A DNA stretch of 32,401 nucleotides, from NCBI GenBank assembly GCA_009599575.1, contig VWND01000049.1:1-32401 (forward strand), in the 5' to 3' direction. The notes beneath the pieces were generated by a model. It did not search any database, had not been told where the DNA came from, and worked only from the letters and a program-made list of their open reading frames with translations. This document shows, in pieces, positions 1 through 10,500 of the stretch. This DNA is from Blumeriella jaapii. Its lineage: Eukaryota; Ascomycota; Leotiomycetes; Helotiales; Drepanopezizaceae. Position numbers and translations under genes: made by a program. Every line of letters starts with the position of its first letter. Within the stretch, counting starts at the first letter, position 1.

Positions 1-948
1 AAACCGAAAGTTACAATTAGTACCTCAAAACGCGTTCATTTTTCGTAATTTTTATTAAAACGATTGGCAACGAAATTCCTTTAATAATAATTGTCGCCTC
101 AAAATACTTTTTTTTCACGAACCTCAAATAGCCTTTCCACCTTTTCAAATTAATACGATTCTATTTTCCCCTATTTAATTAAACTGGTAACTCGATACGG
201 TCCCCTCCTTCCAATCTTTATATAAGCTAAAACGCAAACGAAGCTCGTGCTTACCTCGCCGCCACTACGACCGTCTTTTGTTTGGAAACCGCTCGTAAAT
301 CGCCCCTTTAACAAGCCACGAAAAAATCAAAAGATGCGAATAAATCTCGCCGCGCGAATCGCTTTTAACGTAGCGTATTATCAGATACGTTCGATCTGAC
401 TTCCATTTCCGACCTTTCGCTGTGTCGGCCCTTTCGCAAACTCCGACAACCCTACAAACGGGCCCTTTTAAAATTATAGCCAAAATTTTCGACACACGCT
501 GTCAAGCTAGACCTCCCTTAATATTATAAACGTACACCCAGTTTTTTACGCTAGTCGACTTCCGTAAAGCAGCTGACGAACGCTTTTCTCATCAGATAAC
601 TAACCAACACAGTCCTTAAATCTACTAAATATAATAATACGATTAAATACCAAATCGAAAAATTGACGCTTGTCGAATACAACCGACCACCTTTTAAGAC
701 AAATTTTTTTAAATAGGCTTCAATAAAATCTCACTGGTACGCCCGCTTCTGATTTTATAGACGCTCTCCTAAAAATTGCGCGATTTCTATTTAGGCGCAA
801 TAAAAGCTCCCCGGCCCTTCTTCTGCAAAACTTGTAACCTTGCTGAAAGCGTATTCCGAAAGTGTTAATTCGTACGATTATTTAAATAGCGAGCCGTACC
901 ACTAGGATATAAGCTCGAAAACGCGCTTTTTTCGAACGGGGAGGATAG
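1..948 (+). mobile_element. Decayed LTR retrotransposon remnant, copy A (internal 3' part)
   Basis: This AT-rich stretch aligns over its length with 1838-2794. Shared blocks include the sequence around GAAGCTCGTGC (near 240 and 2094), AAAATTATAGCCAAAATTTTCGAC (near 468 and 2329, shortened here to its two halves AAAATTATAGCC and AAAATTTTCGAC) and TTCGTACGATTATTT just before the LTR. No intact reading frame survives, and the short frames on either strand are fragments. It ends in a purine-rich tract directly before the LTR at 949, as expected for the 3' end of an element read on the plus strand. Heavy TpA content suggests repeat-induced point mutation, which is inference. The true left boundary lies outside the window. 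Confidence 0.7.
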
Positions 949-1232
949 TATGACGACTCGCTCGTTTGCCCTCGCGACACCCAAGCAACTACGTATAATT
1001 GCATGCAAGCTTTCTGGTCTTCTGGGTTGATCTCCTAATCCAATTTTGAAAACTAGCATATATATACAGCTCTCCTCTCCTTAGCAACCTCTGCCTTCTG
1101 CATTGTTAAATTCCTAATGAATATTCTTGTTACAGAAACACAGCTCTATTTCATAAACCCCCATATGAACACGGCGACCAGGTAAACTGATCTCCAGCCC
1201 TCCGACCCCCCCTGATTAGATCGCCCCCCACA
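949..1232 (+). repeat. Degenerate LTR of copy A
   Basis: This segment aligns with the better-preserved LTR at 2795-3118. It starts TATGACGAC where the other LTR has TGTGACGAT, and ends near GATTAGATCGCC where the other has GATTAGATCGTCACA. It is preceded by the purine tract GGGGAGGATAG. Shared internal landmarks are the TATATATA box region, TAGCAACCTCTGCC, TTGTTACAGAA and GAACACGGCGACCAG. Its right boundary is uncertain by a few bases because the terminal repeat has mutated. Confidence 0.7.
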
Positions 1233-1837
1233 CAGCTTAATAATACTATCAAACGTCGATCATTTTCGTTTTGGCCTTTGACACGCACAAAAATGCACGA
1301 ACCAGATTTCACCACACCGCTTATTTTAACGCTCGCAAAAATTACCGTAATGCTTTCGAACTAAATATTATTAGCCGAAATATAAAAGCTTTCGTAAAAT
1401 AATATTATCGCAATTGCCCTACGCTTTATCGTTGGGAAAGCACGAAGAGTTTTATTTTCAAAAAAATAAGACCGCCTCCGAGCTTTTTTCAGCTTTTTTT
1501 TTGTTTTTTGACTATTTTGGGAAGCCCACGTTATAATACAACTTTTGCAGCAGCTTTAATAAAAACAAACAACGGCCCTCCCTACGATAACGTATTCGTA
1601 AATAATAAATCCACGCTTTTTTAAACAAGCTATTTCGATCTTTTGCCTATAAAAAATATCGATGCTCGAAGTTTCGCCCAAATTGTATATATTTCACGTA
1701 TATAGGTATTTTTGGCCTTTTAAAAAGTGATTATTAGCGATCGTGGCCTTTAATATTAATTTATTTTTTAATTTGAATTAAACAAAATACTCGGTACGCA
1801 ATTCGAAAAGTTTTCGACAGCCGCTTATTTTTAAAAC
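1233..1837 (+). mobile_element. AT-rich element interior between the two LTRs
   Basis: No counterpart of this stretch is visible elsewhere in the window. Its composition matches the flanking element copies: AT-rich, with TATA and TTTT runs and no open frames. It lies directly between the first LTR and the repeated part of copy B. The simplest reading is that it is interior sequence of copy B whose partner in copy A lies left of the window. A different inserted sequence is possible. Confidence 0.45.
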
Positions 1838-2794
1838 CGACGGTCAGACCGAAATTTACAATTAATATTTCGACAAAAACGCTTTCGATTTTTCCGTAAA
1901 TTTTTATTAAAACGATTGGAGCGAATTTTTTTTAATAATAGATTTCGCCTAAATAGTCTTTTTTTTACGAGAATGTTAAATGGTTTTTTTTTACTTTTTG
2001 AAATTGTATACGGTTATAATTTTTTATATCAATTAAAAACTAAAAGTTCGATACTTTTTTTTTTTTAATCTTTTACACAAATTAAACGCAGACGAAGCTC
2101 GTGCGTACGTTCGCCGCCATTACGACGCTCTAGAACCTTGCCATGCCCCAAAAAAATCGCACGTTTTTAATAAGCCTACGACAAAATAAAAAAAAATGCG
2201 AATAGGTTTCGCCGCGCGCGATCGATTTTTTAACGTTGGCGACCTACTATTATAATTCGATATGCGTCTATTTCCGATTTTCCGGGCCTTTTCGCAAGCT
2301 CGATAAAATTTTATAAACGGCTTTTTCAAAAATTATAGCCAAAATTTTCGACAAACGCTTTTAAGCTAGAATTTTTTAGTATTATAAACGTACATTTAAT
2401 TTTTCACGCTAATCGACTGCGTAAAACAGCTGACGACGCGCTTCTAGGTCAGGTTAATTCAGCCTCTGAATTTATTAATATAATTGGTAAGCTTAAATAC
2501 GAAATCGAAGAATTAATCGCTTATCGAATGCAGCGGAAGACTTTTCAGTACAAAGCTTTTTGGATAGGCTTAAATAAAAATCTTACGTAGTATTTCGCGT
2601 CTGACTTTATATATATTTCCCTGAAGATGCGCGATTTTCATTTGGCGCATAAGAAGCTCTCTGGTCTTTTTGCAAAACTTGTAGATTGGCTGAAGGCGTA
2701 TTCCGAAGGTTTGGATTCGTACGATTATTTGGATAGCGACGTACCAATGGATAAAAAAGCTCGAGGCGCGCGCTTTTTTCGGACGGGGGGGTAG
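1838..2794 (+). mobile_element. Decayed LTR retrotransposon remnant, copy B (internal 3' part)
   Basis: This is a direct repeat of 1-948 with many substitutions and small indels. At its right end a plus-strand frame of about 55 codons stays open from about 2626 to the TAG at 2792-2794. It includes the string AKLVDWLKAYSEGLDSYDY and ends in the polypurine tract GGACGGGGGGGTAG against the LTR. That is where the last codons of an element's final ORF would lie. I cannot assign this tail to gag, integrase or another domain. The rest is broken by stops. Confidence 0.7.
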
Positions 2795-3118
2795 TGTGAC
2801 GATTCACTTTGTTGCTACGATTCACTCTGTTTGCCACACTTCTCGTATCACCCCAGCAACTAGGTATAGCTGCAAGCTCCCAGCAACTACGTATAGCTGC
2901 AAGCTTCCTGGTCTCCTGGTGGGGGGTCTTCCCATCAACTGTGGAGACTATTTATGTATATAAGGCTTTTTTTTCTTTTAGCAACTTCTGCCTTTTGCAG
3001 TTGTTGATTCTAAGTGAATATCTTTGTTACAGAACCAAAGGCTCGTTTCTTTTATACCATGTGAACACGGCGACCAGTTGACTGATCTCCCAGCCCTTCG
3101 ACTGATTAGATCGTCACA
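2795..3118 (+). repeat. LTR of copy B (3' LTR), 324 bp
   Basis: The LTR starts TGTGACGAT and ends ATCGTCACA, a perfect 9-base terminal inverted repeat of the TG...CA type. A polypurine tract lies directly upstream, so this is the 3' LTR of an element read on the plus strand. It contains TATATAAG near 2956, a plausible promoter element. Compared with the LTR at 949 it carries two short tandem duplications: ACGATTCACT near 2799 and 2817, and a 27-base unit at 2854-2880 and 2881-2907. Non-repetitive host sequence follows from 3119. Confidence 0.85.
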
Positions 3119-3658
3119 ACGTGGGCCTTCTCGCGGGCCCATTGTTTTTGGGACATAATCACGTTTACCGTTCGTTTTTGTTTAGAATTTTGGACGTTGT
3201 TTGAGCAAAAAAGAGTTACATGAGCAGACCTGCATTTGGTGCCGCGTCCATGCATCTACAGTACCATAGCTACCGGAGCTCGCTTGGGAGTGTTGATTTG
3301 GGAAAAACATGCCGACGATCACGTATCCAATCCAATCCATTCCAAAGTAGATGCCATGCCTCTCTTTCACACACACACACACACACCACACACACCTCAC
3401 TTAACCCAAACCCACGCCCAGCAAAAATCTAAAGCGGTTTCCTCGCCCACCCACTCAGACACTCCCACCCAGCAGCATGACCTCTCCCCTCCTCCAACAC
3501 CTCCGCGACGCCCGCACCCGCGCCCTCGCCCTCACCACAGAGCACGGCGCACCTCGCAAGCCACTTCTCCCACGCCCACGCGCCGACAACACCACTCACG
3601 AGCGCCGCGTCCGCCGTGCTCCCCATGACCATCGCGTCGTCGAGCTCCGGCTGCCGCT
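3119..3658. other. Spacer between retroelement and methyltransferase gene
   Basis: The stretch holds an (AC)n run at about 3369-3395, then C-rich sequence, and the likely 3' untranslated region of the methyltransferase gene read from the other strand. An ATG at 3477 lies in a leader-like context and opens a 141-codon plus-strand frame rich in Arg, Pro and His. That frame runs antisense into the methyltransferase gene and resembles no family I know, so I do not call it a gene. Confidence 0.6.
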
Positions 3659-6241
3659 CTACCCCGCTACTATCCCTCTGCGCCGCCTTTTCTCCTCCCT
3701 CCCCTTCCCTCCCATCGGCAGGAAGACCCAGGCCCGCTTGACGCCCACGAAGCCGGCCGCCAGCAGCCGCGCGATGAAGTGCCGGGTCGGCTCGGGATCA
3801 AACCCGAGCGTCCGCAGCTTCAGGCCAAATTCCACGCTGCGGGCGAGCCCGCGCGGTCCGGCTCCCATGATGTCCGAGTCCAGGAGGCTGAAGTCGAGAT
3901 AGCCGCCGGGCTTGAGCACGCGGAGGCATTCGCGGAGGCAAAGCGCCCACTCGTCCTCGTCGTTAGGTGCTCGCTCGCGCAGGATCATGTGCACCTCGCG
4001 CATGGACACGAGGTCGAATTGGGCGTCGCGGAACGGCAGCCGAACCAGGCGCTCGACCGCGATTTGCCGGTGGTTGCTCGGCCCGCGGATGTTCGAGTTG
4101 GAAAGCTGCCGCAGCGACTTAGTCGTGATGGTGTACACCTTCGTGTTGGGGTATTCCGAGGCGCAGTGCCATGCCCAGTCGCACGTTGCCTGGCCGCCAA
4201 GGTCCAAGATGCGAGCGCGTTCTCTGATGGTGTTGTTGGCTGTGACTTTGGGTCCAAGGGATGACAAGCGAGCGAGTCGCTTAGCGATAGGGGCTGCGAT
4301 CAGACGGCCTCCGTTCAGGAGCTTGAGAGCGTGTACGTTCCAATTCGCGGCAGCCATTTGTGATGATGCTTCGTTCTCTCTGTCGCGCTTGAGCTTGGCT
4401 GGATCCTCAGCTGTGATCTCATCACCGCGGGCGACGTTTGCAGAAAGGCGGCGTTTGGCCGACAAGGGCACGACAGAAAGCTGGTACTTGCCCAGGAGCT
4501 GGGCGCGGTGAGAATGAGGGAACGAGACGCGCTGGGCTTGCAGAGCTTCGAAACGTGGGAGCCGGTGGACGAAAGTATCTCGCGGGCGAGAGCGGGCCAA
4601 GAATTGCTGGAAAGCCCGGTAGTAGGCTGATTCCTGGGCTGTGATCTTTGGCAGGGGGTAGATGTCCGTCGACGTGGTGAGTACGGCATCTGAGAAACGG
4701 ACGGCCTTGCGAGGTGGTGAGTCGGGATCCGTGATGGGAGCTACCATTTGAGATTGCGACCTGGTGCTCGCGGCACGCTTGAGGAGCGTGACCTCGTCGC
4801 CGTGCTCCTCCGTAGGGTTGATGAGCTCAGAGAGGTAGGTGGATTGCGCTGTCAGCCACACGGCGGTGCGGTCGAGGTGAGTGGCTGCGACATCTTTCAA
4901 TCTTTCGGCGTAGCCAGGGCTGTAGTCGGTAAGGATCTCATCTGCGACAATCTCGTCGTCGGTCGGCGAGACGACGTCCAGGTCCGTCACAGTCTCATCC
5001 GACTCTTGATGCGTGAGATCTGGGCGGACATTCAGGTCAGATTGGAGCTGGGCGAGGTTAGGCCTTGCTGTTGGAATGCCATCTGACATGGTCTCGTGAA
5101 CCTCCACAGTCCGCTCAACGGGAGCTGAAGTCCATGGGGTCTTGTAGAAGTGCTCAGCGGTGGTTGAAGAAGGTGGATGAGCCGATTCCGGGGTGTATGC
5201 CGCGAGATGCCAGGTGTGTCTTGCTCCAGGAGACAGGGCGGAGAAGAAGCCTCCTGGAGACGGAATCTCCAGCCGGGTCAGGGCATTCATCGATCGCTGC
5301 TGTTCTGGCGAAAGAATGATCGAGTCGTGGCGGTGGATGTTGGTGACGAGTGGGGGAAGGCCTTGCTGCATCTCTCGCACGGGCGAGACTTCAGGCGTGG
5401 GATGGGTCAACTCAATGACTTGTTCAGCCTGCTGCTCAAGCACAACGTCTCCTCCCGAAAGCGCCTGTAGAGTCGCCATCGCCGCAGGCTGTAGCTGAAC
5501 ACCGGGTCCCCACTCGTCGTGATCCACATCGCTCTCGTTCCCGATATCTGGCGTGGGAGGGGCAGACATCTGAGCCATCTGCTCGGACGTAAGACTGCCA
5601 TCCAAGGATGGCGGAGCGGAGCACGACGGGACTTCCTGGGATTGCAGGTACGTGAAGATAGCCGGGGACATTGGGACCTTGGGCGGTGGTGTAGGTGGAA
5701 TCGGAGAAGTCATAGCCTTGAAGGCTGCAACGCCTGGCCATGGATCACCCCCCGACGGGATGACCAGAGCTGGTAGAGAGGCCCTCGAAGTCCTCGTTCC
5801 ACCCGCATCGGTAGGTGAACGGTTGGACTGGGTGGCCTGGCGAGCACTGCGCCGCCTCTTCCGGTGCCTGTCTTCTTCGTCCGAAGAGACATCGTACAGA
5901 TCGTCAAATTCGGTAGCGTCGGTAGTGAAGCTATCCCGGGTCCACGGCGCCGAGTCGAGGGATGGGGAAATGCTGTAAGCGTCTGAAGAGTCGTCAGTCT
6001 GCGGGATCGGGGCAGACATGAAGTGGTTTCCTCTCGGAGTCGGGAAATGATCGCTCAGTGGTGAAGGCCGGCTTTTCATGTTCGACGACACATCTTGGCC
6101 CCTGTACACGTCTATGATAGACCCTAGCGCTGACTCCTCGTCCTCTTCCATTATAGTATTAAGAAACACCTGTCGCCTGGTAACCTGTCCAGGCGGCGGA
6201 GGCGTGTAGGTCGTAGCCGGTAATAAATCTAAGGGACCCAT
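3659..6241 (-). CDS. Class I SAM-dependent methyltransferase with long disordered N-terminus (860 aa)
   Basis: This is a single uninterrupted reading frame. Residues 1 to about 600 are low complexity, rich in Pro, Ser, Thr, Asp and Glu, and look disordered. The C-terminal part (about 674-835) is a Methyltransf_11/25-like Rossmann fold. Motif I is ILDLGG at 678-683, followed by an acidic/aromatic strand; FDLVSMREVH matches motif IV, and LRVLKPGGYLDFSLLD is the classic post-motif 'LKPGG' strand. The tail GREEKRRRRG is basic. The family transfers methyl groups from S-adenosylmethionine; the substrate cannot be read from sequence. Unlike LaeA-type methyltransferases (about 350 aa), this protein is dominated by its N-terminal extension. 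A second Met at residue 31 (MEEDEE) is an alternative start. Unlike its neighbours it needs no frame corrections. Confidence 0.85.
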   Translation of the reverse strand: MGPLDLLPATTYTPPPPGQVTRRQVFLNTIMEEDEESALGSIIDVYRGQDVSSNMKSRPSPLSDHFPTPRGNHFMSAPIPQTDDSSDAYSISPSLDSAPWTRDSFTTDATEFDDLYDVSSDEEDRHRKRRRSARQATQSNRSPTDAGGTRTSRASLPALVIPSGGDPWPGVAAFKAMTSPIPPTPPPKVPMSPAIFTYLQSQEVPSCSAPPSLDGSLTSEQMAQMSAPPTPDIGNESDVDHDEWGPGVQLQPAAMATLQALSGGDVVLEQQAEQVIELTHPTPEVSPVREMQQGLPPLVTNIHRHDSIILSPEQQRSMNALTRLEIPSPGGFFSALSPGARHTWHLAAYTPESAHPPSSTTAEHFYKTPWTSAPVERTVEVHETMSDGIPTARPNLAQLQSDLNVRPDLTHQESDETVTDLDVVSPTDDEIVADEILTDYSPGYAERLKDVAATHLDRTAVWLTAQSTYLSELINPTEEHGDEVTLLKRAASTRSQSQMVAPITDPDSPPRKAVRFSDAVLTTSTDIYPLPKITAQESAYYRAFQQFLARSRPRDTFVHRLPRFEALQAQRVSFPHSHRAQLLGKYQLSVVPLSAKRRLSANVARGDEITAEDPAKLKRDRENEASSQMAAANWNVHALKLLNGGRLIAAPIAKRLARLSSLGPKVTANNTIRERARILDLGGQATCDWAWHCASEYPNTKVYTITTKSLRQLSNSNIRGPSNHRQIAVERLVRLPFRDAQFDLVSMREVHMILRERAPNDEDEWALCLRECLRVLKPGGYLDFSLLDSDIMGAGPRGLARSVEFGLKLRTLGFDPEPTRHFIARLLAAGFVGVKRAWVFLPMGGKGREEKRRRRGIVAG

Positions 6242-7536
6242 TATGTCGATGCAGAAGGCGCCCTGAGAATGGGGTTTGGCCGTGGTTCTATTGAACGAGA
6301 ATATGATGCGGAGAATCGACGACCAGCGTCGGTAGACCAGAGATTTCCGTGGTAAGAGATTATTGAGAGGTGGAAATTAGATGTTTGAGAGGTGTAACAA
6401 TGAACAAAAGATGAACGATGGTATGCTCCGATCAACGAAGACTTTCTTTCCAAGGGCAGAAACAGCCAGAAGCGAAACGATAGCAACGGCACGAACGATA
6501 AGCAAAACGATATTCAATAAGAAATGGTAGTAAGAGTGGGCGGTCCATTCGAAATCCACGGGTTGCCAGGTTGTTTTCTTATACGACCACCGCTTCTCGC
6601 TTAAGCCAAGTCCAACAATCTCAGCAGCCAAAATTAGCACCGGAGCCGCTTCCTTTCGACGAATGATACATGGCGCGCGCCAGCGACATGGGCGGTTTTG
6701 TCGGTCTGGTCTGGTCTGGTCTGGTCTGGTCTGGTCTGGTCTGGTGCACGTCGTGTCTGCAGATATGTGTGTACCCGGACGAGCCTATGAGAAGCTGCAG
6801 CGCCAACCCGACCCAGCCTCCGGGCGCGTAAGGTGAAGCTCTCTCCGCCAGTCACGTACGACGAGGTTTCATCGGCCAAGACCTCGTTGGGTAAGAGGAT
6901 AAGAGAGAGATGGAGAGAGAAGCGCAACGGTCTGTGGCCTTGACTTGTCTCTCCGATGCTCGCTCCCGAAATAGATCATTGCATCGCGCGCAACCAGGGA
7001 AAGCAAAACGCTTCGCAGAACGAATCGAATGAAGATCCGACAATAGGGATAAGAGAGAGAGAGAGCGGCTGCGGCGCTGATGATAGGCTCTCAGCACATG
7101 AAGAGCCGATGCTTTGCTCTTGGTGATCTGGTGTTGGTGTTGATGTCGACGAAAGCAGAGGGAGAACGGCGACTGCGCATGCTTGGCGCGGCGGGTACTG
7201 TGCACATGCCCCTCACGTGATACAGCCCCCCTATGTTCTGTCGCAGCTTTCCCTTGTGCTCCTCGAGTCGCAGCCGCAAGCATGAACCATTCCACAACCA
7301 CAAAGAAGAAGAAGAAAGACAAGGGATAAAGACGAAACAAAGACATCTCATTTGCGCCAAGGCTATGCAACCTACTCTATCTCGCCTCCGTTTTTTGCTT
7401 CCCGCCGTTGCCATTGCTGTTCCCAGCCAGAACGCCACAACACGCCGCACATGCCATACAATGCAACAAGTATCATACCTTACACATCCTGCCAAATTTC
7501 CCTCCCATCACATGTACTCCCCCTGAGATCCGAAAT
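6242..7536. other. Spacer: methyltransferase upstream region and RPC2 3' flank
   Basis: Both flanking genes are on the minus strand, so this 1.3 kb should hold the end of the RPC2 transcript and the promoter of the methyltransferase gene. It contains the (GGTCT)8 array at 6703-6742 and an E-box-like TCACGTGA near 7214. Overlapping minus-strand frames of 60-170 codons here share no family features and have simple-repeat composition. I see no supported gene. Confidence 0.55.
6703..6745. repeat. (GGTCT)8 pentanucleotide microsatellite
   Basis: Eight perfect copies of GGTCT, then GGT, lie about 460 bp upstream of the methyltransferase start codon. Read on the gene's strand the unit is AGACC. Confidence 0.95.
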
Positions 7537-10500
7537 CTAGCTCTTCGGGTGCGGAAACTCGTCCGCAAGCTTCAACCTAACCAGCACGTTCATGCTCAGC
7601 ATCTCCTGCACCAACAGCTTCGCCGCATACGGCATCGTCATCTTCGTGACGCCCCGCGTGCTCTTGCATGTCTGGCACCATCCCTGGTAGCCCATCAGGC
7701 CGCACGTTTCGCAGACGTCGACCTCGTGCGCGTCGCTGCTCAGCATGAGTCTCTCGAGCAGCAGCTGGCTGGCCCCGTACGCAATCAGACAATCGCGCTC
7801 CATCTCCCCCAGACGGAGACCACCGTCGCGCGAGCGGCCTTCCGTTGGCTGGCGCGTGAGGATGGCTCGCGGGCCACGGGAGCGGGAGTGCATCTTGTCT
7901 TGCACCATGTGCTTGAGCTTTTGGTAGTAGATGGGCCCGAAGAAGATGTATGCCGGAAGGGGCTCGCCCGTGATGCCGCTGGTCACGAAGTCTTTCCCGG
8001 AATAGGAGAATCCGTTCTTGATGAGGATCCTACCCATGTCGTCGACGTTGCTGCCACCAAACGCAGTACCGTACTCCAGCGTGCCATTCAAGACGCCGGC
8101 TTTGCCGGACAGCAGTTCGAGCATCTTTCCAACCGTCATGCGGGAGGGAAAACCGTGAGGGTTCATGATGATGTCGGGACAGACGCCAGAGTCGGCGAAG
8201 GGCATGTCTTCTTGGTTGACGATAATTCCGACGACACCTTTTTGCCCGTGGCGAGAGGAGAACTTGTCGCCGAGCTCGGGGCGTCGGGTTTGCCGTGTCT
8301 GAACTTTGATGATGACATCGTCGCGGTCATTTTGCGTAGTCATCACTTTGTCGATGTATGCAAAGTCGTACGCGCGGTAGGTCGATGGCGCTGGCTTGTA
8401 GTCATTCGTGCCGTAGTCAGAGCCAATCCCCGTGGACATTGTATTTAGAGGTGTTTCTTTGTTGCAGAAAACTTCGCCTGAGAAGATACGCTCGCCAACT
8501 GCGGCAATACCATCGGATGTCAGGACTCGGTGCTTAGCGATTGGCTTGCTTGGGTCTTTCTCATCGCGGACTCGATCGCCAACACGATCAAACGATCGAT
8601 TTGGGTACCTCTTCAAAGAGATCATATTCTTGCGGAATACTTGGCATCTGCCAAACCCTCGATCGCAGGATGCTTTGTTAAGGACTAGATGGTCGACGAG
8701 TTAGTATCTACCACATTGAGAATGGTTTTGCAATAAAATCTGACAAGATGAGAACATTGAGAGAAGACATTTGAAGAAAACAACAAAGTAGTTGTCGACT
8801 GACGATAGCAGACGCCGATGTTGCGTGTTCATTCGACTGGGGAAAAGAGAAAGCTCTCGTAATGCCAATCTAAGCAAAACCCATCTTGTTGTCGTGTTAC
8901 CGCTACCGCTAGACTTGAGATGGGAGGACCGGTAAAAAGGGAAACAACAGATGAGGGAGGAAAGGAGCACTAAAAAAAAATTTGACGAATCGATTGAAAG
9001 AAGAGGAGGAACGAACCTAAGGCATCTGTTCAAACCAGTCAGTTCTCTCCCCTTAGCTGGAACTGCAATGATGACTTACCTTCGATATCATACCCAGAAT
9101 AAGACATGACGGCGACCGTCGCATTCTGTCCAGCCGGAAGCTTGTCGTAATGAATCAGCTCGATCGTGCGCGTCTTCACCATAGGCTGTTGTGGGTACAC
9201 CATAAGGTAAAGCAGGGTATCGATGCGAGAAAACTGGTTGTAGGCAATGGCCCCCAATAGCTTGCTTACCCATGGCACATTGGTAGGTATTACGCGGGGA
9301 CTGGTTGTGATGCGGGTACGGAATCAGACCAGCAACAGCTCCCAAGATGGTAAAGGGCTCGATTTCGAGATGTGTAGAGGTTTCGTCGATTTCGTTCTCG
9401 TACAGCGCGATGTTGGAGTCGTTCTCCTCGTTGACATCAACATACTCGATTAGCCCTCGATACAGGAAGTCGTCGAAGTCCATCTTGCCGGACCGTAGAG
9501 CTTCGAGTGAGCGGCGAGTGACCTTGGATTTTTGGTTTTCGACGATGATGAGCGGCCGACAGATTCTTCCTTCGTCGGTAGCAATGTGGACGGCATTCGT
9601 GTGATGATTGATGAAAGATGCTCACGAAGGCCGAGACTCGGCCTGCGCGGCGGAATCTGCGGAAGGTGTTTAAGAAGACCTTGGGCTTTCTGGTCAGTGC
9701 CAGAGGAGTTCCGTTGACAAAAACAACATATGCGCCGTCCTCGTAAATCTCCTTGCCGCTCATCGACACGATATCTTCAGCTCCAAGCACAAAAACCAAC
9801 TGTTTGACTGGCTCCTCGAGATCGTTGGTCGTGATGTGTGTCATGAGTGCCAGATTCTTAACGAGACCACACGCTTCTCCTTCCCGGGGTATCGGACGGG
9901 CACAGCATACCGAACTGAGACGGCTGAAGAGCACGGGGACCAGATACTTTGCGGGTCTTCTCGAACTGAGAACTGATGCGGGTCATCATTCCTAACGCAC
10001 TGATGTAACTCAATCTGCTGAGCACATGGGTGACACCCGCCCGCTCCATCTTGAATCGCTTGACGCTCCAGTTTCCAGTCGAAATAGCTCGATTCATGCC
10101 CTGCGTGATATGGTTGCCGTGAGATTGTATGTGATTGAACGCATCGAACTGCATCGTTCTATTAGGCTTTTTCAAGACCTTGTCAATGTTCATCTTCAGA
10201 TCCCCGTTGAACTTCTTGAACAAATCTTCGAAAAGCAGAGACAAAAGCTGGCCTGCCAATTTCCAGACGCTTGTTCCCAACATAATCGCGGTCATCAACC
10301 AATTTCGGATCGTGGTTCGCCATCAGAACACGTCGAACCATGAAGCAGATGTACAGAGCTTTTGGGCGGAAATCGAGTCCATGAACAGGTACGTGGGTGA
10401 TGATGATACTCGAGAGGGCCTCAAGCGCATCCGCAATCTGGTTCCGGCGGCGTTGTGGGGCACCTATGTTACCTTTCCTAGAGCCCATCTTGACTCGAGT

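Noticed and set aside
3477..3902. A 141-codon plus-strand frame starting in a leader-like context
   Set aside because: It is highly basic and low complexity, runs antisense into the methyltransferase domain, and matches no known family.
7408..8448. A 346-codon plus-strand frame
   Set aside because: It is antisense to the conserved last exon of RPC2 and has no family similarity; a shadow of GC-rich coding sequence.
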